64,000 nucleotides of DNA, taken from the NCBI RefSeq assembly GCF_003944835.1, contig NZ_RWIV01000001.1:4081501-4145500 (forward strand), written 5' to 3'. The notes under the pieces were generated by a model, which did no database searches, was not told the DNA's origin, and saw only the letters and a program-made list of their open reading frames with translations. Below are positions 1 through 7,679 of this stretch, piece by piece. The position numbers were made by a program, and so were the translations under genes. This stretch comes from Bacillus sp. HMF5848. Lineage in GTDB: Bacteria > Bacillota > Bacilli > Bacillales > HMF5848. Position 1 is the first letter of the stretch. Each line of letters opens with the position of its first letter.

Positions 1-90
1 CAAGCGATACATTTTAAAAGTATAATGGTATCTTTGGAAAAAGAACTGTTGAAGACTTCTTATAATGACCGAAGGACAGGTGATGAGCAG

Positions 91-204
91 TCGCAAAACA
101 CGAACATACATCTAATCAAACGTTTGTTTAGACATTTGTTCGGTCTATGGGACAGTTCTCGGTCTGCCAAATGTCACTACTTTGGCAGACTGAGAACCGT
201 CCCC
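91..204 (+). repeat. Family A double-hairpin repeat, copy 1
   Basis: Two hairpins lie in tandem. The first is a 42-nt imperfect palindrome at 101-142 that begins CGAACATACATC and ends ATTTGTTCG. The second, at 149-204, has arms built on GGTTCTCGGTCTGCCAAA and its complement around a short loop. Near-identical copies lie at 3081-3192 and 4222-4360. An open frame through this copy (25-291) is an artefact of the repeat. Confidence 0.85.
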
Positions 205-333
205 ATACTGTCGGACGGATATTGTGTATATATTGTCGATATCATTTCGACATTTTTCAAGACTGTGACAGGCACCTATAACAACCAATAGTCATATGAT
301 ACAACATCCTAGCATGAAAGAAGGCTGTTACAG

Positions 334-636
334 ATGACTAATTCGTATTTATACCGTCCGCACGGTGGTGGTGGCCATGCTGTCTGGGGACATGGACATG
401 GGCACGCCACTTGGGGACACGGTGGAACGGGAACATGGGCACCTCATCCTCATCCACATCATTACCATGGGGGTGGATTTGTACCCGGTTTTGCAACAGG
501 AACAGTAACAGGCTTAGCATTAGGAGCAGCTGCGTCACCTAGTCCATATCCTGCTCCAGCGCCATATCCATATCCATATCCGTATCCACCACCGTATCCG
601 TACCAAAATCCTTATGGATATCCCTATCCACAATAA
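334..636 (+). CDS. His/Gly- and Pro/Tyr-rich low-complexity protein
   Basis: This 100-residue protein belongs to no family I recognise. Residues 9-48 are rich in His and Gly (HGHGHATWGHGG, then HPHPHHYHGGG). A short Gly/Ala hydrophobic stretch follows (~55-67), then a C-terminal Pro-Tyr repeat (PYPYPYPYPPPYPY). A GAAAGAAGG ribosome binding site precedes the ATG. The His clusters could bind metal, and the Pro-Tyr tail resembles those of some Bacillus spore or envelope proteins, but both are inference. It stands alone, with a weak hairpin just after the stop. Confidence 0.55.
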   Translation: MTNSYLYRPHGGGGHAVWGHGHGHATWGHGGTGTWAPHPHPHHYHGGGFVPGFATGTVTGLALGAAASPSPYPAPAPYPYPYPYPPPYPYQNPYGYPYPQ

Positions 637-1081
637 CTCGAAAAAGGAGCGAAAGACGTTCCCTTTTGAATCACAATAAACTAAATAGCATGACAAATAG
701 CGTGTGAAATCACAATGGGTTCATACGCTATATTTATGGTGTTTTATAAAGTTTTTTCGAATTATTATATAAAATCATATAGGTTTTAGCACCTCAAACA
801 ATAAGTTAGGAACTCCGGTTCTCTCTCCGCTGATTCATATGTTAAAACAGATGTTAATTCATACGTCAAAATGAGAAGTTAGAATTTTTATTGTCCAAGT
901 TATTAGAATTTATAATACCTAAAAACCAGACACTTAACATAATATGACACTTAATAATCATTTTTCTATTAGTGTATTATCTTGTTGTGTTTGATATTTC
1001 TATCCTATGAGACAAGAATACATGATGCTACAATATTTCGGTTAAACTATACCTTATATGAAGTGTATAGGAGTTTTTCTT
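637..1081. other. Intergenic, AT-rich, no gene seen
   Basis: A weak stem (AAAAGGAGCG with CGTTCCCTTTT, ~645-668) follows the low-complexity gene. Nothing else coding or structured is evident before the RBS at ~1069. Confidence 0.5.
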
Positions 1082-1570
1082 ATGATTTTGGGTGTGACCT
1101 TCTTTATAGTTCTCATACTGTCCATTGCTTTACTTTTCACATTACCACTGATGAGAAGATGGTTTAATCCAATTGAAATCTTTATCTTATTCATGTTTAC
1201 ATCCTATTTTTGTCAAAATATGTTTTATACCATTTCCTCTCCGTATGACCGCATTAGTGTGGTGGAAGAACACTTCCCATTCTGGACTGTAAGACTTCAA
1301 TATGGAACAGTCTTTGCTATTACACTTCTATGGTTAATGGTTGCATATCGTACAAATTGGACGCTATTACGTAAGCTAACTGTGACATTTGCTTGGATTA
1401 TTTTTGGGATATTAGTTGAAAAATCTTTTTTAGTAATTGGTGTGCTTCGTTCTGATAGCATAAGTTGGTATCCTTCTCTGGATATGTTCTTTGAAATGCT
1501 TGTTATACTTTTTACTTTATCATTTACGAACTTTCTCAATTCTGTGTTGAGAAAGGAGAATATTATATGA
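1082..1570 (+). CDS. CBO0543-like membrane protein (first of pair)
   Basis: This integral membrane protein of about 162 residues has around five hydrophobic segments. I chose the ATG at 1082 because ATAGGAG lies 8 nt upstream; the earlier in-frame ATG at 1058 has no RBS. The stop overlaps the ATG of the next gene (ATGA), so the two are translationally coupled. Its length, topology and a conserved-looking SSPYDR segment resemble the CBO0543 family of Bacillaceae membrane proteins, whose function is unknown. The family call rests mainly on its partner. Confidence 0.7.
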   Translation: MILGVTFFIVLILSIALLFTLPLMRRWFNPIEIFILFMFTSYFCQNMFYTISSPYDRISVVEEHFPFWTVRLQYGTVFAITLLWLMVAYRTNWTLLRKLTVTFAWIIFGILVEKSFLVIGVLRSDSISWYPSLDMFFEMLVILFTLSFTNFLNSVLRKENII

Positions 1571-2109
1571 GTGACTTTTTCAAAACATATGAAATTATCC
1601 AACCAATCCTGCCGAAGAAGTTTGATGAAAACGAATGGTTTACAATCGTCATTTCATTGTTTGTATTTTTCTTCTTTTTATATGTACATAGAAAGAAAAA
1701 GGTGCTTCTATTAACAGAAATTATTGCCATAATACTGTTTAATCTCCTTTATACAACGGTAGGGGACTATTTTTTAGCAATGAGTCCGTATGATTTTTAT
1801 GATACTGTTGATCGTGACAGTGGTGAAATCATGGATATACTATTGCAGAATATTGCGTACCCTTTTTCTCTGCTTATTCTGATGCACTTCTATGCAAAAT
1901 ATCAACCAAACAACATTCTCTATATTGCTTTTGGCACAATACTTCTTTATGGATTAGAGTGGGTTTCTGTTGAATACTTCAACCTTTTTACCTACAAAAC
2001 ATGGAAATCATGGTATTCTCTCATATTTTATTGTCCAGTTATGATACTTAACATACTGTTTTACAATCTGTTTCATCACTATATCTTAATAAAAATATCA
2101 ACAAAATAG
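1567..2109 (+). CDS. CBO0543 family membrane protein (second of pair)
   Basis: This 180-residue membrane protein has about five transmembrane segments. The middle region, TVGDYFLAMSPYDFYDTVDR followed by acidic residues and a YPFS segment, looks typical of CBO0543 family proteins. These are common in Bacillaceae, often as tandem paralogues, and have no known function. A strong AGAAAGGAG site precedes the ATG, which overlaps the upstream stop. An intrinsic terminator follows about 70 bp later, so the two genes form a closed transcription unit. Confidence 0.75.
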   Translation: MSDFFKTYEIIQPILPKKFDENEWFTIVISLFVFFFFLYVHRKKKVLLLTEIIAIILFNLLYTTVGDYFLAMSPYDFYDTVDRDSGEIMDILLQNIAYPFSLLILMHFYAKYQPNNILYIAFGTILLYGLEWVSVEYFNLFTYKTWKSWYSLIFYCPVMILNILFYNLFHHYILIKISTK

Positions 2110-2176
2110 AGAGGTAAATAAAAATTTCATATTAAAAAATATAATAAGCATGGGCATTCAAAAAATACACTTCTAT

Positions 2177-2206
2177 GCATCCTGAAAATTTTCAGGGTGC
2201 TTTTTT
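2177..2206 (+). terminator. Intrinsic terminator of the CBO0543 pair
   Basis: The stem GCATCCTGAAAA pairs with TTTTCAGGGTGC and is followed by TTTTTT. Confidence 0.85.
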
Positions 2207-2221
2207 ACTAGGTGTGCAAAT

Positions 2222-2264
2222 TGCTAGCACTTTGTTACTTAGTCCTAGCGGGGGGCTGGCACCC
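2222..2264 (+). repeat. Family B repeat, copy 1
   Basis: The repeat begins TGCTAGCACTTTGTTACTT, continues CCTAGC and a G run, and ends CTGGCACCC. GCTAG and CTAGC can pair around a ~17-nt loop. The stop codon of the minus-strand DnaA-like gene lies right at its edge. Confidence 0.85.
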
Positions 2265-2265
2265 A

Positions 2266-2742
2266 TTAAGTCTCCACCTTACTTACACGTTCCTTGAGGT
2301 TCAGTATTTCTTCCGCCTGCAAGTTCACAACCTCTTGTAGATGCTCCAGTTTTTCTTGGTAATCACTTACTATGTTTTTTAATGTTTGAATCTCTTTGGC
2401 TACCTGTTGATGTTTAGTCGAATCCCTCTCATCCTGTTGACTAGTGTTAGCAAATGAATACACTTTGTCTTCGTTTGAGTAAATCTCAACATCACATGCT
2501 TGACCTGATACATCTCTAAATGACTCAAAAATTAATGTTTTATATCGATTATCCAACCAATCGGCTCTGAATGGGTTGTCTATACAACGAATACACAATA
2601 CATCATTTTTAATTTGAACCTCTAAGTCATCTTTGAACCATGTTTGAAAGGCCGGCTTCGATATTCTTCGTTCAATCACGTCCAGTGTGTCAGCCCATAT
2701 CTTCTTTAAAGCCTCTTGATCAATTTCTCGCTCATCTCTCAC
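2266..2742 (-). CDS. Orphan DnaA N-terminal (domain I) protein with coiled coil
   Basis: About 158 residues. Residues ~10-95 match DnaA domain I: IWADTLDVIERRISKPAFQ, then TWFKDD, and a DNPFRADWLDNRY segment like the DnaA motif around 'FARDWLESRY'. No AAA+ ATPase or DNA-binding domain follows. Instead residues ~118-158 form a heptad-like coiled coil (EIQTLKNIVSDYQEKLEHL). GTG at 2742 is preferred because GGAGG lies 7 nt upstream; the ATG at 2748 sits directly against that site. Similar short proteins occur in Bacillus prophage-like regions. It could bind DnaA or DnaA partners, but that is inference. The stop abuts a family B repeat, so the 3' end may have been reshaped. Confidence 0.75.
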   Translation of the reverse strand: MRDEREIDQEALKKIWADTLDVIERRISKPAFQTWFKDDLEVQIKNDVLCIRCIDNPFRADWLDNRYKTLIFESFRDVSGQACDVEIYSNEDKVYSFANTSQQDERDSTKHQQVAKEIQTLKNIVSDYQEKLEHLQEVVNLQAEEILNLKERVSKVET

Positions 2743-2748
2743 AGACAT

Positions 2749-3309
2749 TCCTCCATATAATATTTACATTTATGTTAACCTAACGTCTTGAAAAATACAG
2801 ATAACATATGCACAAACATCAAGGTATCATTGAGCACACCCCTTAATTTATCTGAACCAGATCAGCTTGTTCAAAAAATTAGCTACTAACGCACTCACAA
2901 AGACCTGCAATTAAAACCATTTATCAGTTTCTTCTATAAACTCGCTGCTCATGAAAAATGCAAATATAATCATATAGTATCTATCCATCCAGCTAATATA
3001 GTCACATTAAAAACACAACTTTTGTTGGCTTACTATTCTTCACTCCTCTCACCAGACCGAAGACCAAGAGGTAGCCACCTCGCAAAACACGAACATACAT
3101 CTAATCAAACGCTTGTTTATACATTTGTTCGGTCGATGGACGGTTCTCGGTCTGGCAAATGTCTCTACTTTGGCAGACTGAGAACCGTCCCCATGCTTCC
3201 AAAAATTTTTATTCGCAAATTACCATATATACCCTTATTGTGAACTTTAGTTCATGGTCAGTCTCTTTTTCCCTTTAGATAATGGGAGAAAAAGGGAGAA
3301 TGACGTCGA
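2749..3309. other. Intergenic region holding family A copy 2
   Basis: Apart from the repeat at 3081-3192 there is no intact gene. A plus-strand frame across 2850-3060 has protein-like composition but is broken by stops and has no start, so it may be a gene remnant. Confidence 0.45.
3081..3192 (+). repeat. Family A double-hairpin repeat, copy 2
   Basis: It has the same two-hairpin layout as copy 1. The CGAACATACATC...TTTGTTCG palindrome comes first, then a GACGGTTCTCGGTCTGGC arm mirrored by GGCAGACTGAGAACCGTCC. Confidence 0.85.
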
Positions 3310-3567
3310 TTGAAAGAGAAATGTGTAGATAAAAAAGTAATAGGAAACTATATAAAAGCCCTTCGTATTCGAAAGGACTTTAATCAAGAAGAACTAGCAT
3401 TTAGACTGAACATTAGTCGTGAAGCATTAAGTAAAATCGAGACAGGCACACATCACCCTTCGTTTGACACAACAGCTAGACTTAGATACCTGTTCAATGT
3501 TGATGTAAATGCGTTATTAGACGATGCTCGTTTGCTTAAAGACACGTTTGATGATAACAACGAGTAA
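3310..3567 (+). CDS. Xre-family HTH regulator upstream of comK
   Basis: This 85-residue protein is almost entirely one helix-turn-helix domain (residues ~11-65). The recognition region reads NQEELAFRLNISREALSKIE, followed by TGTHHPSFDTTARLRYLFNV, as in the HTH_3/Xre family. The start is TTG, with GGGAG 11 nt upstream; the nearby ATG at 3300 stops after a few codons. It lies 79 bp upstream of comK on the same strand. That makes it a candidate local regulator of competence, though no data support this beyond position. Confidence 0.8.
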   Translation: MKEKCVDKKVIGNYIKALRIRKDFNQEELAFRLNISREALSKIETGTHHPSFDTTARLRYLFNVDVNALLDDARLLKDTFDDNNE

Positions 3568-3646
3568 GTGGAGGATCTATTCTTTTCTTGAGAAAGATGT
3601 TCAATTTCTTCCTTTATATTAAAACTATTAAGGAGTGTTTCATGCC

Positions 3647-4156
3647 ATGGATGCAATTCTGGTTGATTATGTCATTAATGAAAAAACTATGATTGTATTG
3701 CCAACTGCTCACTTGCATTATCAATCCATCGTATGGGAAACAAATAGAATTTTGTACGTTCAAAAGACACCGTTACAGTTAATTCAACAAGCTTGCATAG
3801 AAGGTGGAGCAGATTATGCAGGTCGCCGTATCTCTATGATATACCATACAAATGCCAAACAAAAAACACCGATTCCTATTAATCCTACGCTCAACATCTA
3901 TGCCTTTCCAACAGAATCACCCAACAACTTTAACTGTAAATGGATTTTCTACAACCATGTCCTATCCATTGAGCGAAATCAAAGTGCTACGAAATCTACT
4001 TATCCTTCTATTATTATATTTAAAAATGGACAAACACTGCCTATCACTGAATCCTTATACTTACTTGATAAACAAAGACAGCGCACGGCTATGTGTATGT
4101 CTGTGTTTAACCCTAACATAAAAACATTTCTATTACATGACAGAAACAGAGTATAA
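3647..4156 (+). CDS. comK: ComK competence transcription factor, short C terminus
   Basis: ComK is the master activator of late competence genes in Bacillus. This 169-residue homologue keeps the recognisable core: IVLPTAHLHYQS near the N terminus, YAGRRISMIYHT mid-protein, PINPTLNIYAFPT, CKWIFYNHV, FKNGQTLPI and QRQRTAM. I chose the ATG at 3647, 11 nt after AAGGAG, over the GTG at 3635 that overlaps the SD. It ends about 20 residues earlier than B. subtilis ComK (192 aa) and lacks the C-terminal tail. It may be a divergent or second ComK, or impaired. The RBS is good. Confidence 0.8.
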   Translation: MDAILVDYVINEKTMIVLPTAHLHYQSIVWETNRILYVQKTPLQLIQQACIEGGADYAGRRISMIYHTNAKQKTPIPINPTLNIYAFPTESPNNFNCKWIFYNHVLSIERNQSATKSTYPSIIIFKNGQTLPITESLYLLDKQRQRTAMCMSVFNPNIKTFLLHDRNRV

Positions 4157-4221
4157 CCAAAGAGAGTCGGTGCTTGTGCTTACATCCCTCTACTAATGTT
4201 TCAATAAGAGAACCAACGCCA

Positions 4222-4360
4222 CGACACACCCGAACATACATCTAATCAAACGTTTGTTTAGATATTTGTTCGCATAAATGGGGGCGGTTCTTCTCGGCAA
4301 AGTGGGGGCGGTTCTCAGTCTGCCAAATATCACTACTTTGGCAGACTGAGAACCGTCCCC
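4222..4360 (+). repeat. Family A double-hairpin repeat, copy 3
   Basis: The palindrome CGAACATACATC...TTTGTTCG spans 4231-4272. A duplicated GGGGGCGGTTCT segment follows, then the second hairpin ending GAACCGTCCCC. It lies directly downstream of the broken comM and in the same neighbourhood as the RAYT gene. Confidence 0.85.
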
Positions 4361-4368
4361 GTGCTTCT

Positions 4369-5429
4369 TTAGGAGCCAGCAGAACCACCCCCGTTTAGCC
4401 TGGATGCTTCCTGTATAGCCTGTTCTGTTATGGATGATTCGTTAGTTAAGTCGGATATGGTGCGGGCTATTCGAAGGAGTTTAACTTGCGAGCGATTGCT
4501 GAGGTTTCGTTTCGTGGAGATTTGCTGGAGTAGTGTTTTAACGTTTGGTTGGAGCTTATCATGTTGAAGGAGCTGCTGATAGGATACTCTGCTGTTTACA
4601 GTGTTACATCCATAGCGAGCCCGTTGTACCATCCTCGCTTTCGATACACGCTTTCTAATGTCGTTTGAAGATTCACTAGTATTTTTTCTAGTAATTCATC
4701 ATGTGTTAAGGAAGGTAAAATAGATGGAAAAGCTTCCGCTAACATACTTTTTCCACAGCCTGGTGGACCTGTCATAAGGACATGATGCCCGCCGGCAGCA
4801 GCAATCTCTAGAGCACGTTTCGCTTGTTGATGCCCTATAATTTGTTCGAAGGTCTTACTATAATTTTCTTGAGCCACCATAGGGACCTTTTCTCGCTGCC
4901 TCAAAGGCAATAAATTTTGTCCTGATACATGTTGAATAGCATCATGTATGTTTGAGACGTGCACGACTTCCACCGTATCGAATTTGAGAGTGGGAAGGTT
5001 TTCGTCATAAGGAACATATACCGTCTTAAATCCTAACTTTTTAGCAGCTAAAATTGCTGGCAGCATCCCATCAACAGATACGACCGTACCATCTAAAGAC
5101 ACCGCTCCTATAAACCCGACATCAGCTGAAATTTGCGTATGAATCACATCCATATTTTTAAGAATGGCGATTGCCATCGGTAGATCAAACATAGGGCCGT
5201 TTTTCTTTTGTTCAGCTGGACTTAAGTTCACAACTGTTTTCCCTGGGAGAATAGGACTGTGAATCGATTGAAGCGCAGCGGATACTCTTTCTCTCGACTC
5301 TTTTACAGAAGCATCTGGCAATCCCACGACTGTAAAAGAATCCATCCCTTCCATCATATGAACCTCCACTTGGACCCGATAGCCTTCCATTCCTCTTAAA
5401 CCAACCGTATTGATTTTTGTGATAGCCAT
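4369..5429 (-). pseudogene. comM: comM/yifB AAA+ helicase with internal deletion and frameshift
   Basis: Intact ComM (YifB) is a Mg-chelatase-like AAA+ helicase of about 500 residues that helps recombination of transforming DNA. Here 5429-4620 encodes its N-terminal ChlI domain (GLPDASVKESRERVSAALQS) and Walker A (TGPPGCGKSML), then drops out of frame after LPSLTHDELLEK. The Mg_chelatase_C part follows in another frame (NDIRKRVSKARMVQRARYG, then RSQVKLLRIARTISDLT). The middle ~170-190 residues are gone: Walker B, the PCPCG segment and the sensors. The joint lies near 4675-4700 in CTAGAAAAAATACTAGTGAA, which contains a short CTAG direct repeat. This cannot be a single sequencing error. The gene is dead. 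Confidence 0.9.
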
Positions 5430-5486
5430 GCTTTCACCTCTTTCTCGGTTCGCAATTCTTGTAATACAAATTGATTATAATTGTGT

Positions 5487-5993
5487 TTACATGGATGAGG
5501 GAAAAAGAGCAACGTTCGCGAGGTCGTAACAAGTGGATTGGATACATTCGTAGTTATAGGCTATATAGCTGCTCCACTCATAATGAGTCAGATTGGAGAC
5601 CATCTTTGCTTCTAATGGATTTCTATGTATGTAACGACTGACTTGTAAAAAATACGCATCTGTATCAATCATTTTAGCACTATAGCGACCTTGAAACACG
5701 TGCCCATCAAAGTGGTACTTTCTATTAAAATACACAGCATAGCGACTATGCCATTCTTTCATAATGTCTTTAATATGATGATGTTTCGTTTCGATGAGTA
5801 GGTGAATGTGATTGGTCATTAAACAATAGGCATGCAGAATAAAGGGGAACATCATGCGGATATCTTCTAGAATTGCTACGTACATGTCATAATCCGATCT
5901 ATGCTGAAACAGAGCTGCGCGTCGGTTTCCGCGGGCCGTAATATGATACGTGGCTCCCTCATACCAAATTCGCTGTGGTCTAGACAAAATCAT
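5487..5993 (-). CDS. Y1/RAYT-type (IS200-like) transposase
   Basis: This ~168-residue HUH transposase belongs to the REP-associated tyrosine transposase (RAYT, Y1_Tnp) group. The start reads RPQRIWYEGATYHITARG, the HUH motif is in LMTNHIHLLIE, and the catalytic-tyrosine helix reads RYIHRNPLEAKM. The fold also shows FQGRYSAKMIDTDAYFLQVS. ATG 5993 has GGAG 7 nt upstream; an adjacent GTG (5996) is less well spaced. No flanking IS200-type ends are obvious, and RAYTs usually act on dispersed palindromic repeats rather than their own ends. The family A hairpin repeats nearby are natural candidate partners, which is inference. Confidence 0.85.
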   Translation of the reverse strand: MILSRPQRIWYEGATYHITARGNRRAALFQHRSDYDMYVAILEDIRMMFPFILHAYCLMTNHIHLLIETKHHHIKDIMKEWHSRYAVYFNRKYHFDGHVFQGRYSAKMIDTDAYFLQVSRYIHRNPLEAKMVSNLTHYEWSSYIAYNYECIQSTCYDLANVALFPSSM

Positions 5994-5996
5994 CAC

Positions 5997-6361
5997 CTCT
6001 CTCCTTTCTCTTTCACTAGTGTACTAGAAAAATCCCCTATTAAACAAACTGCAAAAATTGAGTTTTGAAACAAGCATACGAGAGAATATCACGACGTTTT
6101 CCTAGCAAAACTTAAATTTTCGAGCCCAATCGTCTACTAAAATTTAATTTTAGTAAAATGGTTAAATTTATAATAAAACTCTCATTTGTTATTTAAACTT
6201 TGCTCTTGATGCTTTCGCTTAATAGGAAGAATTTATCAGCGCGGTGTAATACTTACTGCTAGCACTCTGTTACTTTATCCTAGCCAGGGTCTGGCGCTCG
6301 GGTTTAATTTCATCTGTAAATCATGTATATTGATTCTAAACAAGTAAAGTTGGTGATGTAA
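5997..6361. other. Intergenic with family B copy 2
   Basis: AT-rich and without open frames. It holds only the B repeat (6257-6300) and a short imperfect AAATTTTAGT-type inverted repeat near 6130-6170. Confidence 0.5.
6257..6300 (+). repeat. Family B repeat, copy 2
   Basis: TGCTAGCACTCTGTTACTTT, then CCTAGCC and CTGGCGCTCG. It is slightly diverged at its 3' end and lies 61 bp upstream of the antitoxin-like gene. Confidence 0.8.
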
Positions 6362-6592
6362 ATGGAGCCTATAAGAATTGAACATGATGGCATAAAAAAA
6401 GCGATTCAATCTGGTCATTCATACATCCAAATTGGGAAGAGAAAGTTCTTGTTAATGGAAGTAGAGGACGCTAGTGACTCGGATTGCTATGAAGTTACTG
6501 ATCCAGACGAAGAAGAACAACTACTGGCAGCCTTAAATGACAACAACCCTTTACTAACAGACGAAGAAATAAAAGCGATGTTAGAGAGCTAA
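6362..6592 (+). CDS. Small acidic protein, probable antitoxin of a decayed TA pair
   Basis: A 76-residue acidic protein. A short N-terminal half (RIEHDGIKKAIQSGHSYIQI) precedes a very acidic tail ending LTDEEIKAMLES. An RBS-like GGTGATG precedes the ATG. I do not recognise the family. Its size, charge and position 5 bp upstream of a RelE/ParE-like toxin remnant make an antitoxin the best reading. Because the toxin is broken, it may now be an orphan. Confidence 0.6.
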   Translation: MEPIRIEHDGIKKAIQSGHSYIQIGKRKFLLMEVEDASDSDCYEVTDPDEEEQLLAALNDNNPLLTDEEIKAMLES

Positions 6593-6597
6593 GTTAC

Positions 6598-6900
6598 ATG
6601 AAAATAGTATGGCGAAAATCAGCTGTTTTGTCTTTATTGGAACAGATCTATGGAGAGATAGCATTGAACTCCCATCAATTGCATCATATCTAAAAAACAA
6701 TTCAAATTTACTTTAAAAAGCAAGATTTTTCAATTTATATTCCTGGACGACACGTTCTTATCTAACAAATGCCAGTAGACCTCCGTATGGTTCTAATTTC
6801 TGTTGGGAAATCAGATCCCTATAAAGTATTCTACAGACTAACAACTAATCAAATTGAAATATATTTAGTTCGTCACCCGCATCAGAAATCACTAGGATAA
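6598..6900 (+). pseudogene. RelE/ParE-like toxin remnant with two nonsense codons
   Basis: From ATG 6598 one frame reads through to TAA 6898 except for two in-frame TAA codons at 6691 and 6763. The translation has the toxin-like shape MKIVWRKSAVLSLLEQIYGE at the start and VFYRLTTNQIEIYLVRHPHQ at the end, typical of RelE/ParE-fold toxins (about 100 residues). No frameshift is needed, so decay was by point mutation. It lies 5 bp after the probable antitoxin gene. Confidence 0.7.
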
Positions 6901-6933
6901 TAAATATAAAAACGGTACGTTCCGTATTGCAAT

Positions 6934-6989
6934 AAAAAAGAAGTAACCTTTTCGAAATGGACACTTCATTTGTAGGTTACTTCTTTTTT
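6934..6989. terminator. Terminator hairpin, potentially bidirectional
   Basis: GAAGTAACC (6940) pairs with GGTTACTTC (6974) around a ~25-nt loop. An A run precedes the stem and a T run follows it. It closes the toxin-antitoxin unit. Confidence 0.75.
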
Positions 6990-7065
6990 GTGCGAGATAA
7001 GTACCTTAAACTCCTAACATCCTCATCTAATCCTATACCATCGATTACAATTGGCGCTATCACGT

Positions 7066-7108
7066 TGCTAGCACTTTGTTACTTTATCCTAGCGGGGGTC
7101 TGGCACCC
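7066..7108 (+). repeat. Family B repeat, copy 3 (consensus-like)
   Basis: TGCTAGCACTTTGTTACTTT, ATCCTAGCGGGGGTCTGGC, ACCC. It abuts the first codons of the fic fragment. Confidence 0.9.
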
Positions 7109-7531
7109 GAACTCCCAATCTTCTTCTTGAGTGAAGAGCTTGAAAAAGAAAGATTCAAATACTATTCCTTATTAAACCGCGTGCGTGGAATTGGAAAGCT
7201 TGAGCCAGACTGGAGAAGTTGGATTTTATTCTTTCTATCATGTACAGAGCGTATGGCAGAGCGTCAATACGATAAGTTAGACCAAGCTGAGCAACTATAT
7301 GAATCCGGCTTACAATCAATTGAACAGCCCGCCACTCAAAAGGTTTGGGGGGCATTGTTTGAAAGCCCTATTGCAACAGTGAATCAAATTGAGAAAACAA
7401 CTCGTTTAGCTCCTGTCACGATACGAAAAAGCTTAAAACAACTTACCGAGCTCAATATGGTTTTCGGAGACGATCGCCAACGCAATCGCCGTTATTATCA
7501 CTATGACCTTATTCGCATCATGTCAGAATAA
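7109..7531 (+). pseudogene. 5'-truncated Fic-family gene
   Basis: The frame encodes about 140 residues matching the C-terminal part of Fic (AMP-transferase) proteins: FFLSEELEKERFKYYSLLNR, WRSWILFFLSC, then a winged-helix tail (IEKTTRLAPVTIRKSLKQL). The catalytic HPFxxGNGR core and everything before it are missing. Homology starts within a few bases of the end of a family B repeat, and any start codon would lie inside the repeat. The fragment is therefore almost certainly inactive and was created by a rearrangement at the repeat. Confidence 0.8.
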
Positions 7532-7605
7532 CCCTGTCTACTAAGTAAATAGAATTTTTAATTCGTTTGCGTATTTTAAATAATGTCTCGGCTAACAAAA
7601 ATTGC

Positions 7606-7648
7606 TGCTAACACTTTGTTACTTTATTCTAGCAAGGATCTGGCACCG
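7606..7648 (+). repeat. Family B repeat, copy 4 (diverged)
   Basis: TGCTAACACTTTGTTACTTT, ATTCTAGCAAGGATCTGGC, ACCG. It is followed by CGAACT, as copies 3 and 7 also are. It lies 32 bp upstream of the DUF2200 gene. Confidence 0.8.
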
Positions 7649-7679
7649 AACTGCACCATATAGAAAGGACGGATGAATC

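Noticed and set aside
101-142. LexA/SOS operator
   Set aside because: The CGAAC and GTTCG ends are ~32 bp apart, far beyond the 4-bp spacing of a LexA box, and sit in a repeat hairpin.
25-291. 88-codon open frame at the left end
   Set aside because: It runs through the family A repeat. A similar frame appears in copy 2 (3022-3243), so it reflects the repeat and not a protein.
2850-3060. Possible pseudogene (EPDQLVQKIS, FISFFYKLAAHEK)
   Set aside because: Protein-like composition but interrupted, with no start and no family I recognise.
4600-4720. comM break as a simple sequencing frameshift
   Set aside because: A frameshift alone cannot explain the missing ~170-190 residues between the two conserved parts.
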